From assembly GCA_945861705.1 (NCBI GenBank), contig CAMAVM010000012.1:1-64000 (forward strand): a DNA stretch of 64,000 bases, given 5' to 3'. Of the stretch, positions 1 through 8,498 are shown in pieces; position 1 is the stretch's first letter, and each line of letters begins with the position of its first letter. The position numbers were made by a program, and so were the translations under genes. Under the pieces are notes generated by a model. That model did no database searches, had not been told where the DNA came from, and saw only the letters and a program-made list of their open reading frames with translations. The DNA is from Methylomagnum ishizawai (GTDB lineage Bacteria > Pseudomonadota > Gammaproteobacteria > Methylococcales > Methylomonadaceae).

Positions 1-114
1 AATGGCAAGAATGGTAAGGCTATCGCCTGCGCCGCTATGCGTAAACTCATTCATCTTAGCTTTGCTATCTTGAAATCAGGCGAACCTTTTGATCCTCTTT
101 TCGCAGTAAAATAA
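1..114 (+). CDS. IS110-family transposase, C-terminal fragment (gene begins outside window)
   Basis: The window opens in frame within a coding region whose last 37 residues include AAMRKLIHLAFAILKSG followed by EPFDP and a TAA stop at 112-114. This tail is characteristic of the C-terminal (Transposase_20) part of IS110/IS1111 DEDD transposases. These enzymes move circular IS intermediates without long terminal repeats. The downstream bases 115-147 would be the short non-coding right end of the element. The catalytic N-terminal part lies outside the window, so completeness cannot be judged. Confidence 0.75.
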   Translation, partial: NGKNGKAIACAAMRKLIHLSFAILKSGEPFDPLFAVK

Positions 115-141
115 GCCTTGACACTTGGGTTTTAAGACGGT

Positions 142-270
142 ATCTACCAGTATGTCGAAGCCGATTTGGCTATGAAGGATCGAGCACTTGCCAAACTTCA
201 GGAACTCGGTACGCAATCGTTTCGCTATAGCGCTCCGGACTCTTTGCTTCAGTTTTTGAAGTCGCTGTAA
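142..270 (+). pseudogene. Tyrosine recombinase/integrase, C-terminal remnant
   Basis: An open frame without a start runs to TAA at 268-270. It encodes YVEADLAMKDRALAKL and, further on, PDSLLQFLKSL. I recognise this pattern from the extreme C-terminus of transposon-type tyrosine recombinases: it starts just after the catalytic Tyr region and ends in an L-x-FL-x-x-L tail. The upstream part is replaced by the IS110 right end, so the gene is truncated, probably by that insertion. Family assignment rests on recall of the motif only, since the catalytic R-H-R-Y residues are not in this fragment. Confidence 0.5.
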
Positions 271-349
271 TTTATGTACAACTCGCGGGCGAGATAGACG
301 CTTCCAAGCCACATTGCACCTCGCTCGCGGCAACATCGCTGTACATAAA
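271..349. repeat. Inverted repeat following the recombinase remnant (possible element terminus)
   Basis: The 10-base arm TTTATGTACA at 271-280 is perfectly complementary to TGTACATAAA at 340-349. The left arm begins directly after the recombinase stop codon. It may be the end or attachment structure of the mobile element that carried the recombinase. From 350 to 482 I see no gene or strong signal. Confidence 0.45.
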
Positions 350-482
350 AGGAAACTTCACATAATGGCGAGAAACGGTTAATGATGATTCAGATATTGT
401 CAGTAGATAGCTGAATTAGCCATCTATAATGAGAAAACTTTTTTACATTGTGAGGTATTCTGCCAGCAGCTATAAAACAGCA

Positions 483-1109
483 CTACTCATCCACCTCAGT
501 AATCACTGGCTTCATACCATTCTTTTGCAACCTGGACATAATAGTGTTGACGCTGCCCATTTGGCTGTAGGGGCCTATTTTGACGCGATACCATATTGCG
601 CTTTCGACTTTGGCTTTCTGGACTTTGGATTCTATGCCCATCAAGGCCAGTTTTGCTTTTAATTGGTCAGCATCTTTGAAGTCTTGGGATGATCCAGCTT
701 GGATGACGTAACTGGCTTTTTTGTGTTTGCCAACTCGCTCTTCACGGGTGCGGGTCTTGATCTCGTGATCTGGCACAACGGTTTCTTTTTTCGGCAAGAT
801 GGTATAAAAATCAAATTGCGGCGGTTGCGGTTTTTGGTCTTTTTTTGCCTCGTTAGTGCTGGTTTTGTTGGTGATTTCAGTTTTACCAGCTTTTGCGGGA
901 GTGACTTTTTCTTGGTTTTTAGTCACGAGTGCAGGGGCTGAATTCTGCAATTCTGGGCTTTTTAAATACACCAAAAACACCGCAAAGCCGATAATCAATG
1001 CGGTAATCAGCATCCACTTGAGTAGACCAATACCGCTGGATTTTTGGTTGTTACGCCTACGGTTGTTGGTGTCTCGACTGTTTGCGCGGTGTTTGTAATC
1101 TTTAGCCAT
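483..1109 (-). CDS. SPOR-domain (FtsN-like) inner-membrane protein
   Basis: This 208-residue protein has a basic cytoplasmic N-terminus, a single membrane segment at about residues 28-47, a Lys/Pro/Thr-rich linker, and a C-terminal SPOR domain (about 133-205) containing YVIQAGSSQDFKDADQLKAKL. SPOR domains bind denuded septal peptidoglycan, and this topology matches FtsN-type division proteins. Its ATG overlaps the argS stop by one base (TAATG), so translation is probably coupled. The argS-SPOR gene order is common in Gammaproteobacteria. It is shorter than E. coli FtsN, so I call it FtsN-like rather than FtsN. Confidence 0.85.
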   Translation of the reverse strand: MAKDYKHRANSRDTNNRRRNNQKSSGIGLLKWMLITALIIGFAVFLVYLKSPELQNSAPALVTKNQEKVTPAKAGKTEITNKTSTNEAKKDQKPQPPQFDFYTILPKKETVVPDHEIKTRTREERVGKHKKASYVIQAGSSQDFKDADQLKAKLALMGIESKVQKAKVESAIWYRVKIGPYSQMGSVNTIMSRLQKNGMKPVITEVDE

Positions 1110-2869
1110 TACATTGATTCTGGGGTGTTAATGTTGAGCAATTGCAAGCCGTTAGCCAGTACTTGTTTGACAGCGCAGATCAAATTCAGTCTGGCATCAC
1201 GAACCTTGGCATCATCCACCAGAAACTGATGGGCATTATAGTAGGTATGAAAATCGTTCGCCAATTCTCGTAGGTACAAAATCAACTGGTGCGGCTCATG
1301 GGTTAGGGCGGCACGTTCTAACATTTCTGGATAGCGCTCCAACGTGCTTAACAGAGCAAGTTCATGTTCTTCAGTCAATAGGGCTAGCGCATTCATGCCT
1401 GAAACAATATCGCGTGGCAAGTTTTTTTCAACTAAATGACGTAATACGCTGCATACCCTGGCGTGAGCGTATTGCACGTAATACACGGGATTTTCACTGG
1501 TCTTGGATGTCGCTAATTGCAAATCAAAATCCATGTGTTGTTCTGACCGGCGCATGACATAAAAAAACCGCGCTGCATCCTTACCCACTTCATCACGCAA
1601 TTGCCGCAAGGTGACAAACTCGCCGGAGCGGGTGGACATTTGCACTTTTTCTTCCCCGCGATACAGCGTGGCAAATTGCACTAGCAACACTTTCAGTTTG
1701 CTTGCATCTGCGCCCAAGGCCTGGATTGCCGCTTTAACTCGTGGGATATAACCATGATGGTCTGCACCCCAAATGTCGAGAATCTGGTCGAAACCCCTGT
1801 CCAGCTTGTTCGCATGGTAGGCAATATCGGAGGCAAAATAAGTATATTGCCCGTTTTCTCTGATGACTACGCGGTCTTTTTCATCCCCTAATGTGCTTGA
1901 GGCAAACCACGTGGCACCGTCTTTCTCGTACAGATGACCGGAAGCTTGTAATCTTTTCAGGGCTTTTTCTACCGAACCGTCATCCATCAACTGCTGTTCG
2001 GAAAACCATTCCTGATAATTGACACCAAACTCCAGCAAATCATTTTTGATGTCGTCAAGAATGTTATTCAAGCCAGCCTGAAATACATCACGGTAACCCG
2101 CTGTTCCAAGCAAGATTTTTGCCCTGGCTATCAACGCATCAATATGCGCTTCCTTATCGCCACCTTGTGCTTCATCTTGAGGAATATCTTCCACAACCAA
2201 CTCAAAAGGACGGCGGTACTCATTCTTAGCATTCCTAAAGATGTCCCGAGCAATATCGCCGACATAATCGCCGCGATAGCCATTGTCGGGAAAACGCATC
2301 GGTTCGCCGCATTCTTCCAGATATCTGAGCCAAATACTGGTGGCAAGAATATCCATTTGCCGCCCAGCATCGTTGACGTAATATTCCCTATGCACCGTAA
2401 AACCAACGGCTTCGAGGAGATCGGCAATTACCGAGCCATAAGCTGCACCACGACCATGCCCCACATGCAAAGGACCGGTAGGATTAGCAGAGACAAACTC
2501 AACCTGGATTTTTTTGCCTGCGCCGACTTGGCTACGACCAAAATCCGCACCGTGCTCGTGTATAAGTTTGATAATGTCAGATTGTGCGCTGGAATCCATA
2601 AAAAAATTGATGAACCCAGGCCCAGCAATTTCCACTTTTGTTACCGCGCTATCTTGTGGTAAAGCGGCAACCAGCTTTTCTGCCAACTGGCGAGGATTCA
2701 TTTTCGCGGACTTCGCCAGCATCATAGCCAGGTTGGTCGCAAAATCGCCGTGTTGCGCGCCGCGTGTGCGTTCCAGAGCTATATTGACATTAATGTCCTC
2801 AGCGATAACACCTTCTTTCTTAAGGCTTACAACAGCTTGCTGGATAAGGGCTTCTAACTTTTTTCTCAT
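1109..2869 (-). CDS. argS: Arginine--tRNA ligase
   Basis: The 586-residue length matches class I arginyl-tRNA synthetases, which charge tRNA-Arg with arginine using ATP. The N-terminal Add-1 domain (about 1-110) is followed by the HIGH-type motif in [13 protein letters not shown] at about residues 129-141. The KMSKS position is degenerate, in the region [14 protein letters not shown], as is usual for ArgRS. The C-terminal DALR anticodon-binding domain ends at the stop. It is the first gene of a two-gene unit with the SPOR protein. Confidence 0.97.
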   Translation of the reverse strand: MRKKLEALIQQAVVSLKKEGVIAEDINVNIALERTRGAQHGDFATNLAMMLAKSAKMNPRQLAEKLVAALPQDSAVTKVEIAGPGFINFFMDSSAQSDIIKLIHEHGADFGRSQVGAGKKIQVEFVSANPTGPLHVGHGRGAAYGSVIADLLEAVGFTVHREYYVNDAGRQMDILATSIWLRYLEECGEPMRFPDNGYRGDYVGDIARDIFRNAKNEYRRPFELVVEDIPQDEAQGGDKEAHIDALIARAKILLGTAGYRDVFQAGLNNILDDIKNDLLEFGVNYQEWFSEQQLMDDGSVEKALKRLQASGHLYEKDGATWFASSTLGDEKDRVVIRENGQYTYFASDIAYHANKLDRGFDQILDIWGADHHGYIPRVKAAIQALGADASKLKVLLVQFATLYRGEEKVQMSTRSGEFVTLRQLRDEVGKDAARFFYVMRRSEQHMDFDLQLATSKTSENPVYYVQYAHARVCSVLRHLVEKNLPRDIVSGMNALALLTEEHELALLSTLERYPEMLERAALTHEPHQLILYLRELANDFHTYYNAHQFLVDDAKVRDARLNLICAVKQVLANGLQLLNINTPESM

Positions 2870-2988
2870 TACAACTCAATCATTAATGACGTGGATTTAC
2901 TCAAATAATAGCCGCGCATTATCCCTGATAATGGCTTGATTAGCTATTCAAACGCTTTCGGAGTTTAGGGGTTTTTAATAGCGTTATC

Positions 2989-3016
2989 GGTAGTTGTTCT
3001 GTTAAAAACAACTACC
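2989..3016. terminator. Hairpin at the 3' end of the 169-residue membrane protein gene
   Basis: The arms GGTAGTTGTT (2989-2998) and AACAACTACC (3007-3016) pair perfectly around an 8-base loop that contains the stop codon of the minus-strand gene ending at 3002. No clean U-run follows on either strand. It could be a weak terminator or an mRNA 3'-end protecting hairpin. Confidence 0.35.
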
Positions 3017-3511
3017 GTAATCCAGCAATATATCTTCGCAATTAAAAAATATTCGCGGATAATCAATGCGAATCAGCATCTTAAGGCTGTATTCGATAAA
3101 CACGGCGAGTGTGGCAAAGCGTGCTAAAGCTGACCAAAGTTGCGCTTGCGTGTTAGCTGAACAGCGCCATACGCTGATTGTCCACCAAACCACGGTCAAG
3201 AGTAGAATAAAATGTATCTCATCCCAACTAGAAACGGTTATAGCACCTGTTTTAGCCAGTACATCAGCGGTGAATAAGCACGCATTTAAAAATATAAAAA
3301 ACGGCCAAAACACCCAATAAAGTGACACGCCACCTAGCCACGATGTCAGAAAAAAGCTATCAAAGGGCTGTTGCTGCCGGTTTTTTTCAGGTAGCGGCGC
3401 AATGATGTAGAGTACAACAAAGACCGCAACTGCCATGAGTAGGCATTCTATTGGGCTGATTAACTGGATGTCATTAAACAAGATGGGTAAGGAATAAAAA
3501 AACATAATCAA
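3002..3511 (-). CDS. Multi-pass membrane protein of unknown function
   Basis: This 169-residue hydrophobic protein has about four predicted membrane segments (roughly 20-40, 55-75, 98-117 and 125-145). The loops carry PLPEKNRQQQPFD and a Trp-rich stretch, TVVWWTISVW. I recognise no family. It stands alone between argS (same strand, downstream) and the divergent DUF3761 gene. Alternative starts at M1 and M3 cannot be separated. Being long and uninterrupted with coherent membrane segments, it is probably a real gene, but no function can be assigned. Confidence 0.6.
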   Translation of the reverse strand: MIMFFYSLPILFNDIQLISPIECLLMAVAVFVVLYIIAPLPEKNRQQQPFDSFFLTSWLGGVSLYWVFWPFFIFLNACLFTADVLAKTGAITVSSWDEIHFILLLTVVWWTISVWRCSANTQAQLWSALARFATLAVFIEYSLKMLIRIDYPRIFFNCEDILLDYGSCF

Positions 3512-3829
3512 TATTCAGTTTAAATTCAGGTTAAAAAGGCATACTGCCTAGGCTTATCTGCTTGGGGTAATTTGAGGGTTTTGTTTGTTACATAATGTGA
3601 AAATAGCTGATTTAATTAGCAAAACTCTATCCAGATAGCAGTTATAGAGAAGATCCTTGGCAATTAGGCAGCTTTTTTTGTTAGGATTGGATAAAAATAG
3701 TCCATGCAGCTATAATCCAAGCGTCTGAAAATGCTATTTATTCACGCTATCATTCACACGGATAGGCAGTTTAAGGTTGCGAGTATTGCAACATCACCTC
3801 TTATTTATCAACCACGAAGGAAAACTATT
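3512..3829. promoter_or_regulatory. Intergenic region with a sigma70-like promoter for the DUF3761 gene
   Basis: This 318-base gap separates two divergent genes. TATAAT at 3711-3716 is preceded by TTGGAT at 3687-3692 with an 18-base spacer, a plausible sigma70 promoter for the gene at 3830. That leaves a leader of about 100 bases. No other clear structure is visible in the rest of the gap. Confidence 0.45.
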
Positions 3830-4618
3830 ATGAAAATTCAATCGCTGTTCATGGTAAGTATAATCTGTTTTTTCTGCACCGGCGCATTTGCTGAACAGGC
3901 TGCGACAGCCGAAGCCGGTGTTGCTGTTACGGGCTTGTGTAAAGATGGATCTTCTTATACAGGTGCAACAAAGCGAGGGGCTTGCCGAGGACATAAGGGC
4001 ATTAAGGAATGGTTTGGCGATAAGACCGCTGCCGCAACTCCTGCGGCGGCAGAACCTGCTACAACGACTAGCGACAGTGGCGTTGCTACGGGAATGTGTA
4101 AAGATGGCACGGCTTATACAGGTGCTTCCAAGAAAGGCGCGTGTAGAGGTCATAAGGGTATCAAGGAATGGTACGCCGACAAACAGGCTCCTGCCGCAAG
4201 CGCAGCACTTGTAGCCGCCACACCAGCAGCGGCTACAGTACCAGCGGTAGCTGAAGGAGCAGCCACTGGCATGTGTAAGGATGGTACGGAATACACCGGT
4301 GCTTCGAAAAGAGGTGCTTGTCGCGGTCATAAAGGCGTAAAAGAGTGGTATGCCGACAAGCAAGCCCCTGCCGCTGAAAGCACTGTAGCTCCGGCTGCTG
4401 CACCCGTAGCAGCGCCAGCAAAAGCGGTTTCGCCTGTTGCAGCTACAGCACCGGCTTCTGCCGCAGGTTCAGGTAAAGTTTGGGTGAACACCCGTTCCAA
4501 AATTTACCACTGCGAAGGCAGCAAGTTTTACGGCAAAACTAAAGAAGGCGAATACATGGGCGAAGCTGATGCCCAAGCTCAAGGTTTTGTTGCCAACAGG
4601 AAGAAAATCTGTAACTAA
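3830..4618 (+). CDS. Secreted protein with three DUF3761-like repeats
   Basis: I start this gene at ATG 3830, which follows GAAGGA with good spacing and gives a clear signal peptide ending AFA at about residue 21. A longer in-frame ATG at 3731 would bury the signal. The 262-residue product has three near-identical units at about 35-65, 88-118 and 147-177. Each has the form G-x-C-KDG-x-x-YTGA-x-(K/R)-(K/R)GACRGHKG followed by KEW, and they are separated by Ala/Pro/Thr-rich linkers. A distinct C-terminal module (about 216-262, VWVNTRSKIYHCEGSKFYG) often accompanies DUF3761. Each repeat has two cysteines, which suits periplasmic disulfides. The function of the family is unknown. Confidence 0.8.
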   Translation: MKIQSLFMVSIICFFCTGAFAEQAATAEAGVAVTGLCKDGSSYTGATKRGACRGHKGIKEWFGDKTAAATPAAAEPATTTSDSGVATGMCKDGTAYTGASKKGACRGHKGIKEWYADKQAPAASAALVAATPAAATVPAVAEGAATGMCKDGTEYTGASKRGACRGHKGVKEWYADKQAPAAESTVAPAAAPVAAPAKAVSPVAATAPASAAGSGKVWVNTRSKIYHCEGSKFYGKTKEGEYMGEADAQAQGFVANRKKICN

Positions 4619-4660
4619 GTTAACAGCTTAGGAAAATCCGAAACTACTTAGGTATAAACA

Positions 4661-4692
4661 TAGTGACTGTGAGTGAATGCTCACAGTCACTA
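4661..4692 (+). terminator. Strong stem-loop after the DUF3761 gene
   Basis: A perfect 13-base inverted repeat, TAGTGACTGTGAG (4661-4673) and CTCACAGTCACTA (4680-4692), closes a 6-base loop about 40 bases after the stop. It is followed by TAGTTTT. It probably terminates or stabilises the upstream transcript. Confidence 0.65.
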
Positions 4693-4772
4693 ATAGTTTT
4701 GGGTATCGACCGACGCAATTAAGTGCTGTGAGCAATCTATTAATACTAATCTTAATAAGTTCTCATATTTTC

Positions 4773-4792
4773 CCTTCTCCAGAGGGAGAAGG
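4773..4792. repeat. Short palindromic repeat of dispersed type
   Basis: CCTTCTCC (4773-4780) pairs with GGAGAAGG (4785-4792) around AGAG. Similar short palindromes of this composition are dispersed between genes in many proteobacterial genomes. It lies between two convergent genes, where it might act as a transcription end. Confidence 0.45.
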
Positions 4793-4842
4793 TTAGGATG
4801 AGGGGATTTAAATAAGCATTGGTACAATATAGCGTGATGGTG

Positions 4843-5091
4843 CTAGTATTCAATAAGTTGCAGTAAACCCATAATTGCAATCAAAGACCAAACGATATTA
4901 AGCCAAAACAAAGGCTTGGCTTTATTGTGTCTGGCATTAACGACCATGCACAAAGCCCCTAATAAATTCATCAGGTGATAGGTAATAGAGCTGATTGCTA
5001 CCAGTTTGATAGTCACAAACAAATACGCGCTGAGGATAAGGACGAAGCCCAGCCAGCCTATTTTCTCTAAGTGTTTGTCGTTGTTTAACAT
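4843..5091 (-). CDS. CBU_0592-family small membrane protein
   Basis: This 82-residue protein has three hydrophobic segments (about 12-30, 35-52 and 60-78). The sequence IGWLGFVLILSAYLFVT and the middle YHLMNLLGALCMVVNA resemble the CBU_0592-type small membrane protein family, whose role is unknown. It is a single gene ending near the DUF3761 gene on the opposite strand. Confidence 0.65.
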   Translation of the reverse strand: MLNNDKHLEKIGWLGFVLILSAYLFVTIKLVAISSITYHLMNLLGALCMVVNARHNKAKPLFWLNIVWSLIAIMGLLQLIEY

Positions 5092-5199
5092 GGGTTATAT
5101 CAAGGGATAGCGCATGTTTATTCGGTCATGGTCTGAATACCAAACACTCTCAATCCATAACTTTCAAAATACAACTCTAAACTTTGGCATTAACGGTAC

Positions 5200-6087
5200 T
5201 TACAACCTCGCCAACACCTCAGCAATTGTCGCCCCCATTGCCGCAGGTGTAGGGCAAATGATAATGCCCAAATCTTTCAGCATCGCCACTTTTTCGGCTG
5301 CGCCTTCGCTGGCGGAGGAGATAATCGCCCCAGCATGACCCATACGGCGACCTTCGGGTGCGGTCAGTCCGGCAATATAAGTCACGACCGGTTTGGTCAT
5401 ATTGGCTTTCGCGTAAATGCCTGCTTCAACTTCTTGCGGTCCACCGATTTCACCAATCATCATAATCACTTTGGTTTCAGGGTCACGCTCGAATTTTGCC
5501 AGGATTACTTGGTGTGCGCTGCCGTTAATCGGGTCGCCGCCGATACCAACTGATGTACTAACACCTATCCCTAAAGCTTTCATTTGTGCAGCCGCTTCGT
5601 AACCCAAAGTACCGGAACGACCTACGATGCCAACATTGCCGGGCATGTAAATATGTCCAGGCATGATGCCGAGCATGGAACGTCCAGGGCTGATCGTGCC
5701 TGCACAATTAGGGCCAGTTAAAATCATGCGCTTATCATCGGGGAAGCGGCGCAGGAAATTTTTGACGGTCATCATGTCTTGCGTCGGGATGCCGTCGGTA
5801 ATTGCTACGCAGTATTTTATTCCAGCATCAGCGGCTTCCATGATGGAATCTGCCGCAAACGCAGGAGGTACGAAGATGATGCTGGCATCAGCTTGGGTAT
5901 CTTGTACCGCCTCTTTTACCGTATTGAATACAGGTAGTCCCAAGTGTTTCTGCCCACCTTTGCCAGGTGTCACGCCGCCGACAACTTTCGAGCCGTACTT
6001 AATCATGTCTTCGGCATGGAATGTGCCGATTTTTCCGGTAAAACCTTGGACAAGGATTCGGGTGTTTTCGTTGATTAAAATTGCCAC
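5200..6087 (-). CDS. mtkB: Malate--CoA ligase (malate thiokinase), alpha subunit
   Basis: I place the start at GTG 6087, preceded by GGGAGG at 6-base spacing. It overlaps the mtkA stop by one base (TAGTG); the upstream ATG at 6093 has no such signal. The 295-residue product is homologous to the succinyl-CoA synthetase alpha subunit. It has an N-terminal CoA-binding Rossmann domain with VQGFTGKIGTFHA, and the phosphorylated histidine lies in GRRMGHAGAI near the C-terminus. Neighbouring mtkA, mcl and sga indicate malate rather than succinate as the acid: malate + CoA + ATP gives malyl-CoA in the serine cycle. Substrate choice is inferred from context. Confidence 0.9.
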   Translation of the reverse strand: MAILINENTRILVQGFTGKIGTFHAEDMIKYGSKVVGGVTPGKGGQKHLGLPVFNTVKEAVQDTQADASIIFVPPAFAADSIMEAADAGIKYCVAITDGIPTQDMMTVKNFLRRFPDDKRMILTGPNCAGTISPGRSMLGIMPGHIYMPGNVGIVGRSGTLGYEAAAQMKALGIGVSTSVGIGGDPINGSAHQVILAKFERDPETKVIMMIGEIGGPQEVEAGIYAKANMTKPVVTYIAGLTAPEGRRMGHAGAIISSASEGAAEKVAMLKDLGIIICPTPAAMGATIAEVLARL

Positions 6088-7271
6088 TAGCATCCTCCCT
6101 TGGTAACGGCAGCATTTCGGGCTTGCACGGCTTTTTCTGCCGCTTCTGCCAAGGTATCTGCGGTGATAATCGGTAAGCCGCTTTCTGCGATAATTCGGCG
6201 ACCTTCTTCTACGTTTGTGCCGGATAGCCTGACGATGAGCGGAATTTTCATATCGAGTTTTTGTACGGCATGGACGACACCTTCAGCAATCCAATCGCAG
6301 CGGTTGATGCCTGCGAAAATATTAACCAACATGGCTTTCACATTTTCATCCGCTAAAACCAGGCGGAATGCCTTTTCGGTGCGTTCTGCGGATGCACCGC
6401 CACCCACGTCAAGAAAGTTAGCCGGTTCACCACCAGCAAGCTTAATCATGTCCATTGTCGCCATTGCCAGACCTGCACCGTTAATCATACAACCGATGTC
6501 GCCATCGAGTCCGACGTAACTTAAGCCACGGTCGGCAGCGGCCATTTCCCGTGGGTCTTCTTGGGTTTTGTCCCGTAATTCGGCAATTTTTGGCTGACGA
6601 AACAATGCGTTATCATCGAAACTCATCTTTGCATCCAGTGCGATGAGTTCGTTATGATTGGTGACGACCAGCGGATTGATTTCTAGCATACTGACATCTA
6701 GCTCACGCGAAGCACGGTAACAACCTCGTATGGTTTTGACCGCGTGGCTCATGATTTCTGCATCCAAACCCATCGCAAATGCCATTTGTCGGGCTTGAAA
6801 ATCTTGTAAACCCACGGCGGGTTCTATGTAGATTTTGGTGATGGCATCTGGGTTAGTCACCGCCAGCTCTTCAATCTCCATGCCGCCTTGGGAGGAACCA
6901 ACCATGACGATACGTTCTGAACTGCGGTCAACCAGGAAGCAGAAGTACAGTTCTTTGGCGATTTCTGTTCCGGCTTCAATATACAATCGGCTACAAATCT
7001 TACCCGTAGAACCAGTTTGATGAGTAACCAAGCGTTTGCCCAATAAATATTCAGCCGCTTCGGCAACTTCTTCATGCGTTTTGCAGATTTTAATCCCACC
7101 CGCTTTGCCACGCGCACCCGAATGGATTTGCGCTTTTACTGCCCAAATATGTCCGCCAATATCGCGTGCGCGTTGCACGGCATCTTCGGGGCTGTACGCC
7201 AAACCGCCTTCGGCAATCTTAACGCCGTAGCCGCTCAGTAATTCTTTTGCTTGATACTCGTGAATATCCAC
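6087..7271 (-). CDS. mtkA: Malate--CoA ligase (malate thiokinase), beta subunit
   Basis: The 394-residue product starts at GTG 7271 behind GGAGAT and begins [12 protein letters not shown], the classic start of the SucC/MtkA beta family. The ATP-grasp domain (about 1-230) includes [11 protein letters not shown]. The C-terminal flavodoxin-like ligase domain contains [15 protein letters not shown], which contacts the phosphohistidine loop of the alpha subunit. With MtkB it forms malyl-CoA. It lies 22 bases after mcl and overlaps mtkB by one base, so mcl-mtkA-mtkB is one operon. SucC is the main alternative identity, but the linkage to mcl and sga argues for malate thiokinase. Confidence 0.9.
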   Translation of the reverse strand: MDIHEYQAKELLSGYGVKIAEGGLAYSPEDAVQRARDIGGHIWAVKAQIHSGARGKAGGIKICKTHEEVAEAAEYLLGKRLVTHQTGSTGKICSRLYIEAGTEIAKELYFCFLVDRSSERIVMVGSSQGGMEIEELAVTNPDAITKIYIEPAVGLQDFQARQMAFAMGLDAEIMSHAVKTIRGCYRASRELDVSMLEINPLVVTNHNELIALDAKMSFDDNALFRQPKIAELRDKTQEDPREMAAADRGLSYVGLDGDIGCMINGAGLAMATMDMIKLAGGEPANFLDVGGGASAERTEKAFRLVLADENVKAMLVNIFAGINRCDWIAEGVVHAVQKLDMKIPLIVRLSGTNVEEGRRIIAESGLPIITADTLAEAAEKAVQARNAAVTKGGC

Positions 7272-7293
7272 GGCATCTCCTTAATTTCTATGG

Positions 7294-8244
7294 TTATTTG
7301 GTTTTTGCAGCGATAGCTTCTGCTGCTCGTACGACATTGTTCGCCATTTTTTCAGATGCAGCATCAATCAAGCGACCATCCAAAGCTGCCGCGCCTTTGC
7401 CAAGGGCTGCGGCTTCTTGCAATGCAACAAGGATGCGCTTGGCTTTTTCGACTTCAGCAGCAGGCGGAGTGAATACTTCATTAGCCAGTTCGACTTGTGA
7501 GGGATGGATCGCCCACTTGCCTTCACAGCCCAGTGCCGCCGCCCGTTTTGCAGCAGCCTTGAAGCCGTCGGGATCTTTGAAGTCGCCAAAAGGGCCATCA
7601 ATAGGGCGCAATCCAAAGGCACGACATGCTACTGTCATGCGGCTAATCGCTGAATGCCATTGGTCGCCGGGATAATCAGGATTCAATCCGCCGATGTTGG
7701 TAGTTCGTGCGCGATTGCTCGCGGCGTAATCGGCAACACCAAAATGCAGCGCTTCTAGTCGTCCACAAGCGCCATTACGGGCGATGTCTTCGACGTTTGC
7801 CATGCCCAGTGCGGTTTCAATCAGGGCTTCAATGCCGATCTTGTTCTTCAAACCCTGCTGCATTTCTAATTGGTTAAGCATAGCTTCCACCATATACACA
7901 TCGGCATAAACCCCGACTTTTGGGATAAGTATAGTGTCTATTTTCGCACCTGCTTGTTCGACCAGATCGACGACATCACGCACCATATATTGCGTATCCA
8001 AGCCATTGATGCGGACAGAAACCGTGATGCCGTGGCTTTTCCAGTCAATATCGTTGATTGCTTGGATGACGTTCTTACGTGCTTGCAGCTTATCGTCCGG
8101 TGCAACCGCATCTTCCAGATCAAGAAAAATGAAATCTACACCACTCTTCAACGCTTTTTCAAACATTTCAGGGCTTGATCCCGGAACCGCTAATTCACAG
8201 CGTTGAACGCGTTGTACAGACGCTGTGTATAAAGTATGACTCAT
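7294..8244 (-). CDS. mcl: Malyl-CoA lyase (HpcH/HpaI-CitE family)
   Basis: This 316-residue protein is of the CitE-like TIM-barrel family. The metal-binding acid region FIFLDLEDAVAPDD is at about residues 34-47, followed by TILIPKVG and a catalytic Glu segment, KIGIEALIETALGM. The C-terminal lid carries GKWAIHPSQVE. Malyl-CoA lyase splits malyl-CoA into acetyl-CoA and glyoxylate, closing the assimilatory serine cycle. It is the promoter-proximal gene of mcl-mtkA-mtkB and diverges from sga, which uses glyoxylate. Length and context favour malyl-CoA lyase over citrate lyase beta. Confidence 0.92.
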   Translation of the reverse strand: MSHTLYTASVQRVQRCELAVPGSSPEMFEKALKSGVDFIFLDLEDAVAPDDKLQARKNVIQAINDIDWKSHGITVSVRINGLDTQYMVRDVVDLVEQAGAKIDTILIPKVGVYADVYMVEAMLNQLEMQQGLKNKIGIEALIETALGMANVEDIARNGACGRLEALHFGVADYAASNRARTTNIGGLNPDYPGDQWHSAISRMTVACRAFGLRPIDGPFGDFKDPDGFKAAAKRAAALGCEGKWAIHPSQVELANEVFTPPAAEVEKAKRILVALQEAAALGKGAAALDGRLIDAASEKMANNVVRAAEAIAAKTK

Positions 8245-8498
8245 TAAATAATCCTAATTTGTAACTGGGGGAGTTTGGAAGACAGTTCGAGCTATCATCA
8301 CAAAATCCATATCAAAATCAACCCGCCATTTTACGTTTAGTGCAAGTAAAGTCAATTTTTAACGTGTGGATGATTGCCGATTATTTTTGGCTATGTCATT
8401 ATTACCGACATTAAGGTGCGGCAATAGAAACAAAATCAGTTTTCCACTGCACCAGAAGTCATCAAAATCTATTCAACAACTACCTTAGAGGCAAAACC
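8245..8498. promoter_or_regulatory. Divergent control region between mcl and sga
   Basis: This 254-base AT-rich region separates the divergent mcl-mtkAB and sga transcripts and must hold both promoters. I see no clear hexamer pair or strong dyad that I would assign. AGAGGC lies 7 bases before the sga ATG and AGGA precedes the mcl ATG. A LysR-type regulator would be the usual candidate for such a region, but none is encoded in the window. Confidence 0.4.

Noticed and set aside
76-336. 86-codon open frame on the minus strand
   Set aside because: It is antisense to the transposase end and recombinase remnant, whose plus-strand translations look like real protein families.
4750-4810. CRISPR-like repeat near the dispersed palindrome
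   Set aside because: Only a single palindrome is present, with no regular repeat-spacer array here or elsewhere in the window.
5200-7271. Reading the pair as succinyl-CoA synthetase SucCD
   Set aside because: Homology alone allows it, but linkage to malyl-CoA lyase and serine-glyoxylate aminotransferase favours malate thiokinase.
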